Assembly (NCBI RefSeq): GCF_000721605.1
Contig: NZ_JOIZ01000008.1
Location: forward strand, 62,001 to 126,000
Length of the DNA: 64,000 nucleotides
DNA from: Streptomyces sp. NRRL S-37
GTDB lineage: Bacteria > Actinomycetota > Actinomycetes > Streptomycetales > Streptomycetaceae
Reading direction: 5' to 3'
Of the stretch, positions 9,051 through 20,048 are shown in pieces. Each line of letters starts with the position of its first letter. Position 1 is the stretch's first letter. Below the pieces are notes generated by a model, which was not told the origin of the DNA, searched no databases, and worked only from the letters and a program-made list of their open reading frames with translations. The position numbers were made by a program, and so were the translations under genes.

Positions 9051-9985
9051 GCCGTGTCACCTCCTCGGAGCCGGCCGGCGAGGAAGACGGCCAGCGCGAT
9101 CGAGATCGCGGCGACCATGACGCAGCCCATCGCCGCCGCGTAGCCGAACTGCCCGTAGCGGAAGGCCTCTTCGTAGGCGAAGAGCATGGGCAGCCGGGTG
9201 CGTCCGCCGGGGCCGCCGCTGGTCAGGACGTAGACCAGGGCGAAGGAGTTGAAGTTCCAGATCAGGTTGAGCGCCGTGATGGCAAGGGCGACGGGGCGGA
9301 TCGCGGGCCAGGTGACCGTACGGAAGCGGCGCCAGGCGCCGGCGCCGTCGACCGCCGCCGCCTCGTGCAGCTCGCGCGGGGTGTTCTGGAGCCCGGCGAG
9401 CAGCGCGACCGTGGTCTGGGGCATCCCGGCCCACACGCCGACGACGATCACCGCGGGCAGGGCGGTGGCGAGCCCGCTGAGCCAGTCCCGGCCGTCGCCC
9501 AGGCCGAGGTCGCGCAGCGTCTCGTTGAGGAGGCCGGCATCCGGGTTGTAGACGATCCGCCACATCATGCCGACGACCACCTCGGGCATCGCCCAGGGGA
9601 CGATCGCCAGGGCGCGGGCCAGCCGGCGCAGCTTCAGGTCCTGGCTGAGCAGCAGGGCGAGGCCGAGCGCCAGCAGGAACTGCGGCACCGTCACCCCGAC
9701 GGCCCACACCAGGCCGATGCGGAACGACTCCCAGAACAGCGTGTCGTGCAGCAGGTCCTGGAAGTTGAGGGCGCCGATCCACCGGGTCGGCTCGGTCCGG
9801 CCGGACTGGGCGTCGGTGAAGGCCAGCAGGATGCCGTAGAGCAGCGGGCCGACGCTGAGGACGAGGATCGGGATCAGCGCGGGCAGCACCAGGAACCACG
9901 GGCCGTGGTCGACGGCGCGTCCCGGCCGGCGGCCCGGGTCGGGCGCGCGGGGCGCGGATCTCCTCGCCTCGGTCACCGATGTCAC
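9047..9985 (-). CDS. Sugar ABC transporter permease (MalF/LacF-like)
   Basis: First gene of the importer operon, 312 aa. A polar N-terminus of about 30 residues precedes helix 1 (FLVLPALIPILVLSVGPLLY). The EAA loop EAAAVDGAGAWRRFRTVTWP lies near residue 208. The GTG start at 9985 is supported by AAAGGGG about 9 bases upstream on the minus strand. The 164-bp space to the divergent kinase gene must hold its promoter; I could not place a clear -10/-35 pair there, nor a LacI-type operator. Confidence 0.92.
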   Translation of the reverse strand: MTSVTEARRSAPRAPDPGRRPGRAVDHGPWFLVLPALIPILVLSVGPLLYGILLAFTDAQSGRTEPTRWIGALNFQDLLHDTLFWESFRIGLVWAVGVTVPQFLLALGLALLLSQDLKLRRLARALAIVPWAMPEVVVGMMWRIVYNPDAGLLNETLRDLGLGDGRDWLSGLATALPAVIVVGVWAGMPQTTVALLAGLQNTPRELHEAAAVDGAGAWRRFRTVTWPAIRPVALAITALNLIWNFNSFALVYVLTSGGPGGRTRLPMLFAYEEAFRYGQFGYAAAMGCVMVAAISIALAVFLAGRLRGGDTA

Positions 9986-10149
9986 GGAATCAGCCCCTTT
10001 GCGCGGCGCGGGTGGGCCAGGTCATGGTCGTGAAGGAGGTCTGCCTCGTCAAGGGACCGCGCACACCGCCCGACCTGTGCGAATGCGACACTGGCCGACG
10101 GACGGCCGGATCACGGCGGTCCGGCGAGGGCGGACACGGAGGCGGACGG

Positions 10150-11013
10150 ATGGACGAGGCACGGGCGCGGGACGTACTCGCGGCGGCGGGAGTGCTGCCC
10201 GGTACGGCGGCGGACGCGCGGCTGCTCTCCCTCGGGGAAAATGCGGTGTTCGCCGCCGGTGACCTGGTCGTCAAGGTGGGCCGGGACGCCGAGCTGCTGG
10301 AGCGGGCCCGCCGGGAGCTGGCCGTCGCGGGCTGGCTGGCGGAGGAGGGCGTGCCGGCGGTGCGGGCGGCCGAGCCGGAGGCGCTGCTGGCCGACGGGCA
10401 CCCGGTGACCGTGTGGCACCGGCTGCCGGAGGCGGTACGGCCCGCCGGCCCCCGGGATCTGGCCGGACTGCTGCGGCTGGTCCACGCACTGCCCGCTCCC
10501 CCCTTCGGACTTCCGCCCCGCGAACTGCTGGGCGGTGTGGAACGCTGGCTGCGGCTGGCGGGCGACGCCGTCGACCCCGCGGACGCGGCGTATCTGCGCG
10601 AGCGGCGTGACGGCTTCGCGTCGGCCGCGGCGGCGCTGACGCCCCATCTGCCGCCGGGCCCCGTCCACGGGGACGCGCTGCCCCGCAATGTGCACATCGG
10701 ACCGGACGGGCCGGTCCTGGTCGACCTGGAGACCTTCTCGGCCGATCTGCGCGAGCACGACCTGGTGGTCATGGCCCTCTCCCACGACCGCTACGGGCTG
10801 CCGGACGAGGCGTACACGTCCTTCACCGACGCCTACGGCTGGGACGTGCGCGCCTGGGAGGGCTGCTCGGTACTGCGCGGCGCGCGGGAGACCGCAAGCT
10901 GCGCCTGGGTCGCCCAGCACGCCCCGGGCAACCCCAAGGCGCTGGCCGAGTTCCGCCGCCGGGTGGCGTCGCTGCGCGACGGGGACGAGACCGTGCGCTG
11001 GTATCCCTTCTGA
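10150..11013 (+). CDS. Phosphotransferase, aminoglycoside phosphotransferase (APH) fold
   Basis: Small-molecule kinase homologue of 287 aa. The N-lobe Lys is in DLVVKVGRD near residue 39. The catalytic loop HGDALPRNVHIG near residue 175 keeps the H-G-D and Asn residues, and the metal-binding segment appears as VLVDLETFS where many relatives have DFD/IDW. The start ATG 10150 has GGAGGCGG just upstream. The substrate cannot be read; Streptomyces encode many such proteins and most are not resistance genes. It appears monocistronic and divergent from the sugar importer. Confidence 0.8.
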   Translation: MDEARARDVLAAAGVLPGTAADARLLSLGENAVFAAGDLVVKVGRDAELLERARRELAVAGWLAEEGVPAVRAAEPEALLADGHPVTVWHRLPEAVRPAGPRDLAGLLRLVHALPAPPFGLPPRELLGGVERWLRLAGDAVDPADAAYLRERRDGFASAAAALTPHLPPGPVHGDALPRNVHIGPDGPVLVDLETFSADLREHDLVVMALSHDRYGLPDEAYTSFTDAYGWDVRAWEGCSVLRGARETASCAWVAQHAPGNPKALAEFRRRVASLRDGDETVRWYPF

Positions 11014-11049
11014 CCTTCTGGCCCCCTGACCTTCGGACCGCCCGGCGCG

Positions 11050-11772
11050 TCAGACCCGCTCGTCCGCCGACTCCCGCAGCGGCCAGGTGCCGTCGATCAC
11101 CGCGGTGGTGTCGCCCTTGCGGCGCAGGAAGTCCTGGAAGTCCGCCGCCCACGCGGCATGCCAGCCGATCTGGCGGCGGTGCAGCTCCGCCGGGTCGAGG
11201 GCCGCCACCTTGGGGTGGCGGCCGGCTATCGCACAGGCCAGCCGGGCCGCGGCGAGGGCGTCGGCGGTCGCGTCGTGCGCCGCGTCGAGGACTACGCCGT
11301 ACTCCGCGCAGACCGCTTCGAGGTTGCGCTTGCCGCGCCGGTAGCGGTCGACGGAGCGGTCGATGGTGTACGGGTCGATGACCGGGCCGGGATCGGCGCC
11401 GTCCAGGCGGTCGCGCAGGGACGGCAGCCCGTACCGCCGCAGTTCGGCGGAGAGCAGGGACAGGTCGAAGGCGGCGTTGTAGGCGACGACCGGGACGCCC
11501 GCCCTCCAGTAGGCGGTGAGGGCGTCGGCGATGGCGTCGGCGACCTGGTCTGCGGGGCTGCCCTCGGCGGTCGCCCGTTCACTGCTGATGCCGTGGACCG
11601 CCACCGCGTCCTCCGGGATCGGTACGCCCGGGTCGGCCAGCCACTCCCGGCGCTCCAGCGGCTCTCCCGCCCTGACCTCGATCACGGCCCCCGTGACGAT
11701 CCGCGCCTCGCGCGGGTCGGTACCCGTCGTCTCCAGGTCGAAGCCGATCAGCGGATCCCGGTGCCAGCCCAT
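11050..11772 (-). CDS. 3'-5' exonuclease, DnaQ-like (DEDDh)
   Basis: Single-domain exonuclease of 240 aa related to the proofreading subunit epsilon of DNA polymerase III. ExoI motif FDLETTGTD near residue 9 supplies Asp and Glu; ExoII is VAYNAAFDLSLL near 95; ExoIII HDATADALAA near 168 holds the His and Asp of the DEDDh set. It ends soon after the exonuclease domain and has no polymerase-binding tail that I can identify, so a free repair or RNA-processing nuclease is as likely as a replication role. The start ATG 11772 is preceded by GAAGGGGG. Confidence 0.88.
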   Translation of the reverse strand: MGWHRDPLIGFDLETTGTDPREARIVTGAVIEVRAGEPLERREWLADPGVPIPEDAVAVHGISSERATAEGSPADQVADAIADALTAYWRAGVPVVAYNAAFDLSLLSAELRRYGLPSLRDRLDGADPGPVIDPYTIDRSVDRYRRGKRNLEAVCAEYGVVLDAAHDATADALAAARLACAIAGRHPKVAALDPAELHRRQIGWHAAWAADFQDFLRRKGDTTAVIDGTWPLRESADERV

Positions 11773-11878
11773 GGCTGCCCCCTTCTGTGTGGTGCGTTCC
11801 CCCAGTGGTTCCCACCTTCGCACGCACCACTGACAATCAGAGGATCGCGTTCCGCTTATCGGCTCCGGCCAGGGGTGT

Positions 11879-13120
11879 TCATGACACCGGGCGCGAATCC
11901 GTCCACATCAGCTCGAATTCCTCGCGGTAGGTGGGGAACAGCCCGCCGTCCTCGACTTCGCCCGGCTTGACCACTTTGGCCCCGTTGCGCAGGACCAGCA
12001 CCGGTGCCTCCATGCCCCGGGCCCGGCGCAGATGGTTCTGCACGACCGCGATGCCGTCCGACCCGTCCCCGTCCACGAGGTAGGCGGTGCAGCGGGGCGT
12101 CTCGTCGTAGACCTGGATCTCGAAGGCGCCGGGGTCGCGCAGCCGGGAGCGGACCCGGCGCATGTGCAGGATGTTCATCTCGACGCTGCGGCCGAGCTCG
12201 CCGCGCTTGAGGCCGAGTTCGCGCTCGCGGCGCTTGACCGCGCTGGAGGCCGGGTTCAGGAACAGCAGCCGCACCCGGCAGCCGGACTCCGCGAGGCGCA
12301 CCAGACGGCGTCCGGAGAAGTTCTGCACCAGCAGGTTGAGGCCGATGCCGAGGGCGTCGAGCCGGCGGGCCCCGCCGAAGATGTCCTCGGCCGGGAACTG
12401 GCGCAGCAGCCGCACCCGGTCCGGGTGGACGGCGACGACATCGGCGTACCGGTCGCCGACCAGGTCCTCGACCGCGTCGACGGGCAGCCGGCGCGCGGAC
12501 GGCACGTCGCCGCCGGCGCCGAGCATCTCGAGGAGCCGCGCGGAGGCCCGTTCGGCCTGGCTGAGGACCGCCTCGGACAGCGCGCGGTTGCGGGAGACGA
12601 CGTTGCGGGTGACCTCCAGCTCGTCCAGGGCGAGTTCGACGTCCCGGCGGTCGTCGAAGTACGGCTCGAAGCAGGGCCAGTGCGCCACCATCAGCTCGCG
12701 CAGCTGCGGCAGTGTGAGGAAGGACAGGACGTTGTCGTCGGCCGGGTCGAGCAGATAGCCCTTGCGGCGGCTGACCTCGCGCACCGCGACCGCGCGCTGC
12801 ACCCACTCCTGTCCGGCGGGCCCGGCGGCGGCGACCACCCAGTCGTCGCCGTGCACGGGCTCGTAGACGGGCCGCAGGACGGCCGCCACGACCGCGCGCA
12901 GCCGCTGCTCGACGAGGTTCAGCCAGATGTAGGCGCGGCCGGCCCGCTGGGCGCGCGTGCGCACCTCGCGCCAGGCGTCGGCGCCCCAGTCCAGCTCCGG
13001 CCCGATCGAGCCCGCGTCCATCGGCCGTGCCAGGGACACCGCACCGGGCGGGACGTCCGTGGAACCACTCCCCTCGTGACCGTCGTCACCAGGGGGCAGT
13101 TCCAGCCCTCCCGTGCCCAC
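11879..13120 (-). CDS. SAV2148-family HEPN domain-containing protein
   Basis: Conserved actinomycete protein of about 413 aa; I recognise the family by its opening PPGAVSLARPMD and the segment AYIWLNLVEQRLRAVVAAVL. The N-terminal half is helical, as HEPN domains are, with NVVSRNRALSEAVLS near residue 165 as the only candidate for the R-x4-6-H-type centre; the His itself is not obvious. The C-terminal half carries a PLD/DUF-like stretch ending in EEFELMWTDSRPVS. GTG 13120, 10 bases after GGAAGG, is the likely start; the frame stays open to 13252. Role unknown. HEPN proteins are often RNases or toxins, but no antitoxin partner is visible. Confidence 0.7.
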   Translation of the reverse strand: MGTGGLELPPGDDGHEGSGSTDVPPGAVSLARPMDAGSIGPELDWGADAWREVRTRAQRAGRAYIWLNLVEQRLRAVVAAVLRPVYEPVHGDDWVVAAAGPAGQEWVQRAVAVREVSRRKGYLLDPADDNVLSFLTLPQLRELMVAHWPCFEPYFDDRRDVELALDELEVTRNVVSRNRALSEAVLSQAERASARLLEMLGAGGDVPSARRLPVDAVEDLVGDRYADVVAVHPDRVRLLRQFPAEDIFGGARRLDALGIGLNLLVQNFSGRRLVRLAESGCRVRLLFLNPASSAVKRRERELGLKRGELGRSVEMNILHMRRVRSRLRDPGAFEIQVYDETPRCTAYLVDGDGSDGIAVVQNHLRRARGMEAPVLVLRNGAKVVKPGEVEDGGLFPTYREEFELMWTDSRPVS

Positions 13121-13421
13121 CCGCTTACCGCCTTCCGCTCCCCCGAGCTCTCCCGTCCCGACGATCAAGGAGACTACTCCGCCAGCGGCGCACGGTGCAG
13201 CCCGATGGACGGGGTCGTTTCCCAACTTCCCGCAATCACGGGACCGTTCCACCCCGCGGGACGCCGGGAGTGAGCTGATTCATAGCAGGATGAACGGCGG
13301 GCGCGGGTCATCGGACCCGGCGGAGCTGGGTAGAAGGTGGTTCCCGTCCGTTCGGGGAGACACGGGAACACTCGGAGCCAAGGCGCCCCACCGGCGCCGT
13401 ACACCTGAAAGAGTCGTATCC
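13121..13421. other. Intergenic region between the HEPN gene and glgX
   Basis: About 300 bp separating divergent genes; no small ORF stands out. It should contain both promoters. The only structure I see is the GTTCCCGT...ACGGGAAC inverted repeat at 13340-13369, 52 bases before the glgX start. Confidence 0.5.
13340..13369. promoter_or_regulatory. Inverted repeat upstream of glgX
   Basis: GTTCCCGT and ACGGGAAC (8-bp perfect arms, 14-base spacer). Position and symmetry suit a dimeric regulator of glgX; nothing else supports this. Confidence 0.3.
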
Positions 13422-15545
<2,124 letters not shown>

Positions 15546-15558
15546 CCGTCGGTGTCGT

Positions 15559-15635
15559 CGCCCCCGCCGCCCCTTCCCGTCCCCGTCCTCCGGGGCGGAG
15601 CCCCAGGTTCGGGACGGGAAAGGGCGGCGGGGGCG
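15559..15635. repeat. Intergenic repeat family A, copy 1
   Basis: 25-nt arms (15559-15583 and 15611-15635), one mismatch, built on CGCCCCCGCCGCCC. It can form a long hairpin between glgX and treY. Related copies are at 53118-53275 and 63485-63545. Confidence 0.75.
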
Positions 15636-15675
15636 AAGAAACATTCCACCCGTACCCCGAACGGAGGAACACCCC

Positions 15676-18012
15676 ATGATCCCGCCCACGGCCACCTACC
15701 GCCTGCAACTGCAACCCGGCTTCCCGTTCCACGCCGCGGCGGACGCCGTACCGTACATCGCCTCGCTCGGCGTGTCCCATCTGCACCTGTCCCCCGTCCT
15801 GGAGGCCGTCCCCGGCTCACAGCACGGCTACGACGTCGTGGACCACACGCGCGTGCGCGAGGAACTCGGCGGCGAGAGCGGCCTGCGGCAACTGGCGCGC
15901 ACCGCGCGGGAGCACGGGCTCGGCCTGATCGTGGACATCGTCCCGAACCACATGGCGATGTCCCCGCGCCACAACCCCGTCCTGTGGGAGGTGCTGCGCG
16001 ACGGTCCCGCGTCGCGCCACGCGCGGTGGTTCGACATCGACTGGGAGGCGCGGGGCGGCCAGGTGCTGCTGCCGGTGCTCGGGGGGCCGCTCGGCCAGGA
16101 GGCCGGGCACCTGAAGACCGACGGCGACGTGCTGCGCTACCACGACCACGCGTTCCCGCTGCGTGAGGGGACGGCCGGGCTGCCGCTGCCGGAGCTGCTG
16201 GACGCGCAGTGGTACCGCCCCGTGTGGTGGCGCCTGGCGCGGACCGAGCTGAACTACCGGCGGTTCTTCAGCATCTCCGAGCTGATCGGGGTGCGGGTGG
16301 AGGACCCGGAGGTGTTCGAGGCCACGCACGCCAAGATCCTTCAGCTGCTCCGGGAGGGCGTGGTCGACGGGCTGCGCGTCGACCACCCCGACGGGCTGGC
16401 CGACCCCGACGGTTATCTGCGGCGGCTGCACGAGGCCACGGGCGGCCGCTGGACGGTGGTGGAGAAGATCCTCTCCGACGGGGAGCCGCTGCCGGCCTCC
16501 TGGCCGGTCGCCGGCACCACCGGCTACGACGCCCTGCGGCACGTGGACGGGCTGTTCACGGACCCGGCGGGGTTCGGGGAGCTGCTCGGCCGGTACCGGC
16601 GGTTCGCGGCCCCGCAGACGGACCGGGGCGGCGACTGGGCCGCCACGGTACGGCGGGCCGCGTACAAGGTGCTCACGCACGAGCTGGCCGCCGAGGTGGA
16701 CCGGCTGACCCGGGTCACGGACCGGCTGTGCGCGACCTCGCCGGAGCCGGCGCTGCGCGACCGCGCGCCCTGGGCGCTGCGCACCGCCCTCCAGGAGCTG
16801 CTGGTACGCATGGAGGTGTACCGCCCGTACGACTCCGTGGACGCGTCCGCGGTGGTCACCGAGGAGGCCGCCGCCGAGGCCCGGCTCGCCTTCGCCGTCC
16901 CCGAGGAGGCCGGGGCGGTGGACGTCGTACGGGACCTGGTGCTCGGGCGGTACGGGGACGGCGCGGAGCACGTGGAGTTCCGTACGCGGTTCGCGCAGAC
17001 CGCGTCGGCGCTGCGGGCCAAGTCCGTGGAGGACACGGCGTTCTACCGCTATGTGCCGCTGCTGTCGGCAACGGAGGTGGGCGGGAACCCCGGTGCCCCG
17101 GCGGTGTCCCCGGAGCGGTTCCACGCGTACTGCGCGCGCGTGCAGCGCGACTGGCCGTCGACCGGGACGGTCGTCTCGACGCACGACACCAAGCGCAGCG
17201 CCGACGTGCGGGCGGCGCTGCGGGTGCTCACCGAGTGCCCGGAGCGCTGGGCGGACGTCCTGGCGGAGGTCACCCGCGCGGGCGAGGACGTCCCGGACGC
17301 GCAGCTGGCGTGGGCGGCCTGGCAGACGGTGTTCGGGCTCGGCCCGGCGGAGGAGGAGCGGGTGCGGGGGGCGCTGCTGAAGCATGTGCGGGAGGCGGGC
17401 CTGTACACGAGCTGGACCGAGCAGGAGCCGCCGTACGAGGAGGCGGTGGCTCGGTTCGTGGCGGCGGGGCCCTGCGGGGTGCCGGGCGAGCGGGTGGCGG
17501 CGCTGCGCGCCTCGCTGGAGGCGCACATCCGGGCGAACGTCCTGGGCACGGCGCTGGTCCACCTGACGATGCCGGGGGTGCCCGACCTCTACCAGGGCAC
17601 GGAGCACGAGTACCGGGCGCTGGTCGACCCGGACAACCGGCGGCCCGTCCGGTTCGCGGCCGACGGGAGCGACGGGAGCGGCAAGGCGGCGGTGACGCGG
17701 GCGGCGCTGCGGCTGCGGGCGCGGCGGCCGGACGTCTTCGGCGACACGGCCTCGTACGAACCGCTGTCCGCCGAGGGTCCCGCGGCGGCGCACTGCCTGG
17801 CCTTCACGCGTTCCGGCGCGGTGCTCACCGCCGTGACCCGGCTGTCGCTCCGGCTGGCGGAGGCGGGCGACTGGCGCGACACCCTCCTGCCCCTGCCGCC
17901 GGGACGGTGGGCCGACGTGCTGGAGGGCGGACGGGAGTTCGGCGGGCACGCGCGCCTGGCGGAACTGCTCGGGCGCTCACCCGTGGCGCTGCTGGAGCGG
18001 CTCCCGGAGTGA
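15676..18012 (+). CDS. treY: Malto-oligosyltrehalose synthase
   Basis: Converts the reducing-end alpha-1,4 bond of maltodextrins to an alpha-1,1 (trehalose) bond by intramolecular transglycosylation; cytosolic. 778 aa, usual for TreY. Family opening PTATYRLQLQPGFPF; VDIVPNHMAM near residue 92; GLRVDHPDGL near 230 with the catalytic Asp; VVEKILSDGEPLP near 260 with the acid Glu; STHDTKRSADVRAAL near 500; and the C-terminal MPGVPDLYQGTE. ATG 15676 is preceded by GGAGG. Its product is cleaved by TreZ (20775-22520). Three unrelated genes lie between the two, so treY and treZ are not one operon here. Confidence 0.95.
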   Translation: MIPPTATYRLQLQPGFPFHAAADAVPYIASLGVSHLHLSPVLEAVPGSQHGYDVVDHTRVREELGGESGLRQLARTAREHGLGLIVDIVPNHMAMSPRHNPVLWEVLRDGPASRHARWFDIDWEARGGQVLLPVLGGPLGQEAGHLKTDGDVLRYHDHAFPLREGTAGLPLPELLDAQWYRPVWWRLARTELNYRRFFSISELIGVRVEDPEVFEATHAKILQLLREGVVDGLRVDHPDGLADPDGYLRRLHEATGGRWTVVEKILSDGEPLPASWPVAGTTGYDALRHVDGLFTDPAGFGELLGRYRRFAAPQTDRGGDWAATVRRAAYKVLTHELAAEVDRLTRVTDRLCATSPEPALRDRAPWALRTALQELLVRMEVYRPYDSVDASAVVTEEAAAEARLAFAVPEEAGAVDVVRDLVLGRYGDGAEHVEFRTRFAQTASALRAKSVEDTAFYRYVPLLSATEVGGNPGAPAVSPERFHAYCARVQRDWPSTGTVVSTHDTKRSADVRAALRVLTECPERWADVLAEVTRAGEDVPDAQLAWAAWQTVFGLGPAEEERVRGALLKHVREAGLYTSWTEQEPPYEEAVARFVAAGPCGVPGERVAALRASLEAHIRANVLGTALVHLTMPGVPDLYQGTEHEYRALVDPDNRRPVRFAADGSDGSGKAAVTRAALRLRARRPDVFGDTASYEPLSAEGPAAAHCLAFTRSGAVLTAVTRLSLRLAEAGDWRDTLLPLPPGRWADVLEGGREFGGHARLAELLGRSPVALLERLPE

Positions 18013-18103
18013 GCGCCTTTGGCTCCGCCTCCCCGCCGCGGGGTGCCGCGCGCGGCGGATTCAGGCGGTGACGGGGGTGTTCGCGCGGCCCGGCGTTTGC
18101 GGG

Positions 18104-18158
18104 GTGCCTCCCCGCCCGGCCTTCGAGACACGGCGGGGAGGCACGACTGCCCGCGGGA
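18104..18158. terminator. Hairpin and family-B repeat between treY and the SSI gene
   Basis: Stem GTGCCTCCCCGCC (18104-18116) with 18132-18144 is perfect over 13 bp, loop 15. The right side runs into the inverse of the family-B opening (18135-18158). It lies between convergent stops, so a bidirectional terminator is likely. Confidence 0.6.
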
Positions 18159-18172
18159 GCAGGGGCCCACGG

Positions 18173-18586
18173 TCATGCGAGGGCGAAGACCGAGCCTGTC
18201 CGGGCTGTCATCGTGCAGGCGTTCGGGAAGGTCTCCGTGTAGTCGACGGAGCGGCCTCGCCACATTCCCTCGGCGTGGGCGGTGACCGGTGCGTAGACCA
18301 TCGGGCAGACGACGTCCTCCCTCGGCGGGATGTCGGCGATGCGGCCGTCCGCCGCCGTCAGCTCCGCGCAGGCCTCGGTGGCGTGCCGGTGGCCCCGGGG
18401 CGGGTCGCACCGCAGCATGGTGCCGTTCTCCGCGGTGGGCGGCGCCTCCCCGTGCGTGACCGTGAGCCTCAGCCAGTTGTCCTCGCCGGAGTGTCCGCCG
18501 TCCGCTCGCGCGGGCGCCGTGCACGTCAGCAGGACGAGGGCGGCGAGCAGTCCCGCCCGTACCGTTCTCAGTGAGATGTGCGTCAT
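18173..18586 (-). CDS. Subtilisin inhibitor-like (SSI family) secreted protease inhibitor
   Basis: Secreted inhibitor of 137 aa. A signal peptide of about 28 residues ends at an APARA-D site. The mature domain has the SSI layout: DNWLRLTVTHGE, LRCDPPRGHRHATEACAEL, then the reactive loop CPMVYAPVT near residue 93 with P1 Met (as in classical SSI, which favours subtilisins), and a closing TETFPNACTMTA with the last Cys. Four cysteines would make two disulfides. The ATG at 18586 overlaps the carboxypeptidase stop by 4 bases (ATGA), so inhibitor synthesis is tied to that peptidase. Classical SSI genes stand alone, so this linkage is notable. Confidence 0.9.
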   Translation of the reverse strand: MTHISLRTVRAGLLAALVLLTCTAPARADGGHSGEDNWLRLTVTHGEAPPTAENGTMLRCDPPRGHRHATEACAELTAADGRIADIPPREDVVCPMVYAPVTAHAEGMWRGRSVDYTETFPNACTMTARTGSVFALA

Positions 18587-19920
18587 TCCCGATGCATCGG
18601 CACGACGGTGTCCGGACCCCACCCCGGCTCACCCGAACGGAAGGCTCCGCGGCCGGCCAGCTCGAACGTGGCGAGGACGACCCGCGCCTGGTACTCGGCC
18701 TGCCGCGCGACCGCGATCCAGCGCGCCCCGGACACCTCCCGGAAGTCGGCGCACCGCGCGTCGATGAGCCGGTCCAGCTCCGGCAGTGCCCCGGCCGGGT
18801 CGCGCCCGGCGCGTGTCACCAGCTGGTGCAGCAGGCCGGCGGTGCGTACGGCCAGCCGCCGCCCGGAGAGGCGCAGCGCGGCGAGGTGTGCCGTGGTCAT
18901 GGGCGGCAGCGGACGAGCAGAATCGTTCCCGCAGTCGGGGTCCCACGCGTCGGCGAGCCCCGGGCAGACCAGGAGGCAGTCGTCGACCGGGCCGAGCAGC
19001 CGCGCCGCGTCGGGGACGCCGGCGAGGTACGGCCGTACGCGGGCCGCCAGGCCGGCCAGCAGCCGGATGTCCTGGCGCAGGGTGTGGCTGACGGACCGCA
19101 GTTCCGCCTCCGCGTCGGCGTGCGGGGAGTCGTCCCCGACGGCCGCCACCCCCCACATGGGTGCCTCGACGACCGCGGTGACGGTGCCGTGCCGGTGCGG
19201 GTGGAACCACGTCGACTCCACGGCGGCCTCGGTGATGGCGGCGGCGAGGTCGCGGCGGCGCGGGGGCGGGATGCGGTAGACGGCGGGGCCGAGTCCGGGC
19301 CAGTACAGGGCGTCGCAGGCGCCGAGCTCGCGCGGGACGCCGAGGCGGGCGGCGATGCCCGCGACCCGCCGGTCGAGGCCGGGCAGGTCACGGGTGAGCT
19401 CGACGAAGCCGCCGCCGACGTCGACGCCGTGCAGGGAGCACTGGAGGAAGGGCCGCAGTTCGTCCTGGAGGGCGAGCAGGGCGCGGGTCTCGGGCAGCGC
19501 GGCGGCGCCGTCGGGCAGCCATTCGGGCTGTTCCAGGAAGCCGGGGCGGAAGAAGTTCCGGAAGTGGTGGCCGAGGGTGTACGGGCCGGTCAGCCAGCGC
19601 TCGTTGCGGCGCAGCCCGTCGGGGTCGAGGCAGAGCAGCAGGTTCCAGGTGGCGTCGGCGCCCTCGGTGAGCCGGGGGTCGGCCAGGGCGCGCTCGGCCA
19701 GGCGCAGCACGGTGGCGCCGCCCACGGGCTCGTTGGCGTGCGGCCCGGCGACGACGAGCGCCTGGCGGCTGCCGTGGCCGACGCTGAGCAGCCACAGGGG
19801 GATGCCCGCGCGGGAGGCACCGACCCGGCGCAGCCGGGCGTCGCGGGGATGCCGGGCGACGAGAGCGGCGGCCCGCGCGCCCAGTTCGTCGACGGTCGGG
19901 TAGTGCGGGAGGGGCGGCAG
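18583..19920 (-). CDS. M14-family zinc carboxypeptidase, probable CTG start
   Basis: Metallocarboxypeptidase homologue of 445 aa. Zinc ligands His and Glu lie in GPHANEPVGG near residue 65, the third His in SLHGVDVGGGFVEL near 165, and the catalytic Glu in TAVVEAPMWG near 255. The only in-frame ATG/GTG/TTG is GTG 19725, which falls inside the zinc motif and cannot be the true start. Upstream the frame is open to a TGA at 19951-19953 and holds no canonical start, but CTG at 19918-19920 follows a strong GGAGGT (19926-19931) by 5 bases. I infer a CTG start giving PPLPHYPTVDELGARA. There is no signal peptide, so it may be cytoplasmic. It overlaps the SSI gene. Confidence 0.8.
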   Translation of the reverse strand: MPPLPHYPTVDELGARAAALVARHPRDARLRRVGASRAGIPLWLLSVGHGSRQALVVAGPHANEPVGGATVLRLAERALADPRLTEGADATWNLLLCLDPDGLRRNERWLTGPYTLGHHFRNFFRPGFLEQPEWLPDGAAALPETRALLALQDELRPFLQCSLHGVDVGGGFVELTRDLPGLDRRVAGIAARLGVPRELGACDALYWPGLGPAVYRIPPPRRRDLAAAITEAAVESTWFHPHRHGTVTAVVEAPMWGVAAVGDDSPHADAEAELRSVSHTLRQDIRLLAGLAARVRPYLAGVPDAARLLGPVDDCLLVCPGLADAWDPDCGNDSARPLPPMTTAHLAALRLSGRRLAVRTAGLLHQLVTRAGRDPAGALPELDRLIDARCADFREVSGARWIAVARQAEYQARVVLATFELAGRGAFRSGEPGWGPDTVVPMHRE

Positions 19921-20048
19921 GGCACACCTCCACGAAGCGGCGCCGTCGTTTCACCGGGAGTGCATGGCGTACACACAGTCAGTCACGACTTCGGGGGTAC
20001 GTCAACACCGCGACGATCGTGGGGATTTCGCCGGGGCCCCGCCGGGGG

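Noticed and set aside
10150..11013. Aminoglycoside resistance gene
   Set aside because: Only the general APH fold is supported; no specific resistance subfamily motif is evident and such kinases are common in Streptomyces.
11879..13252. Longer start for the HEPN-family gene at 13252
   Set aside because: The extra about 44 residues look non-coding and would overlap the shared promoter region; GTG 13120 has a ribosome site.
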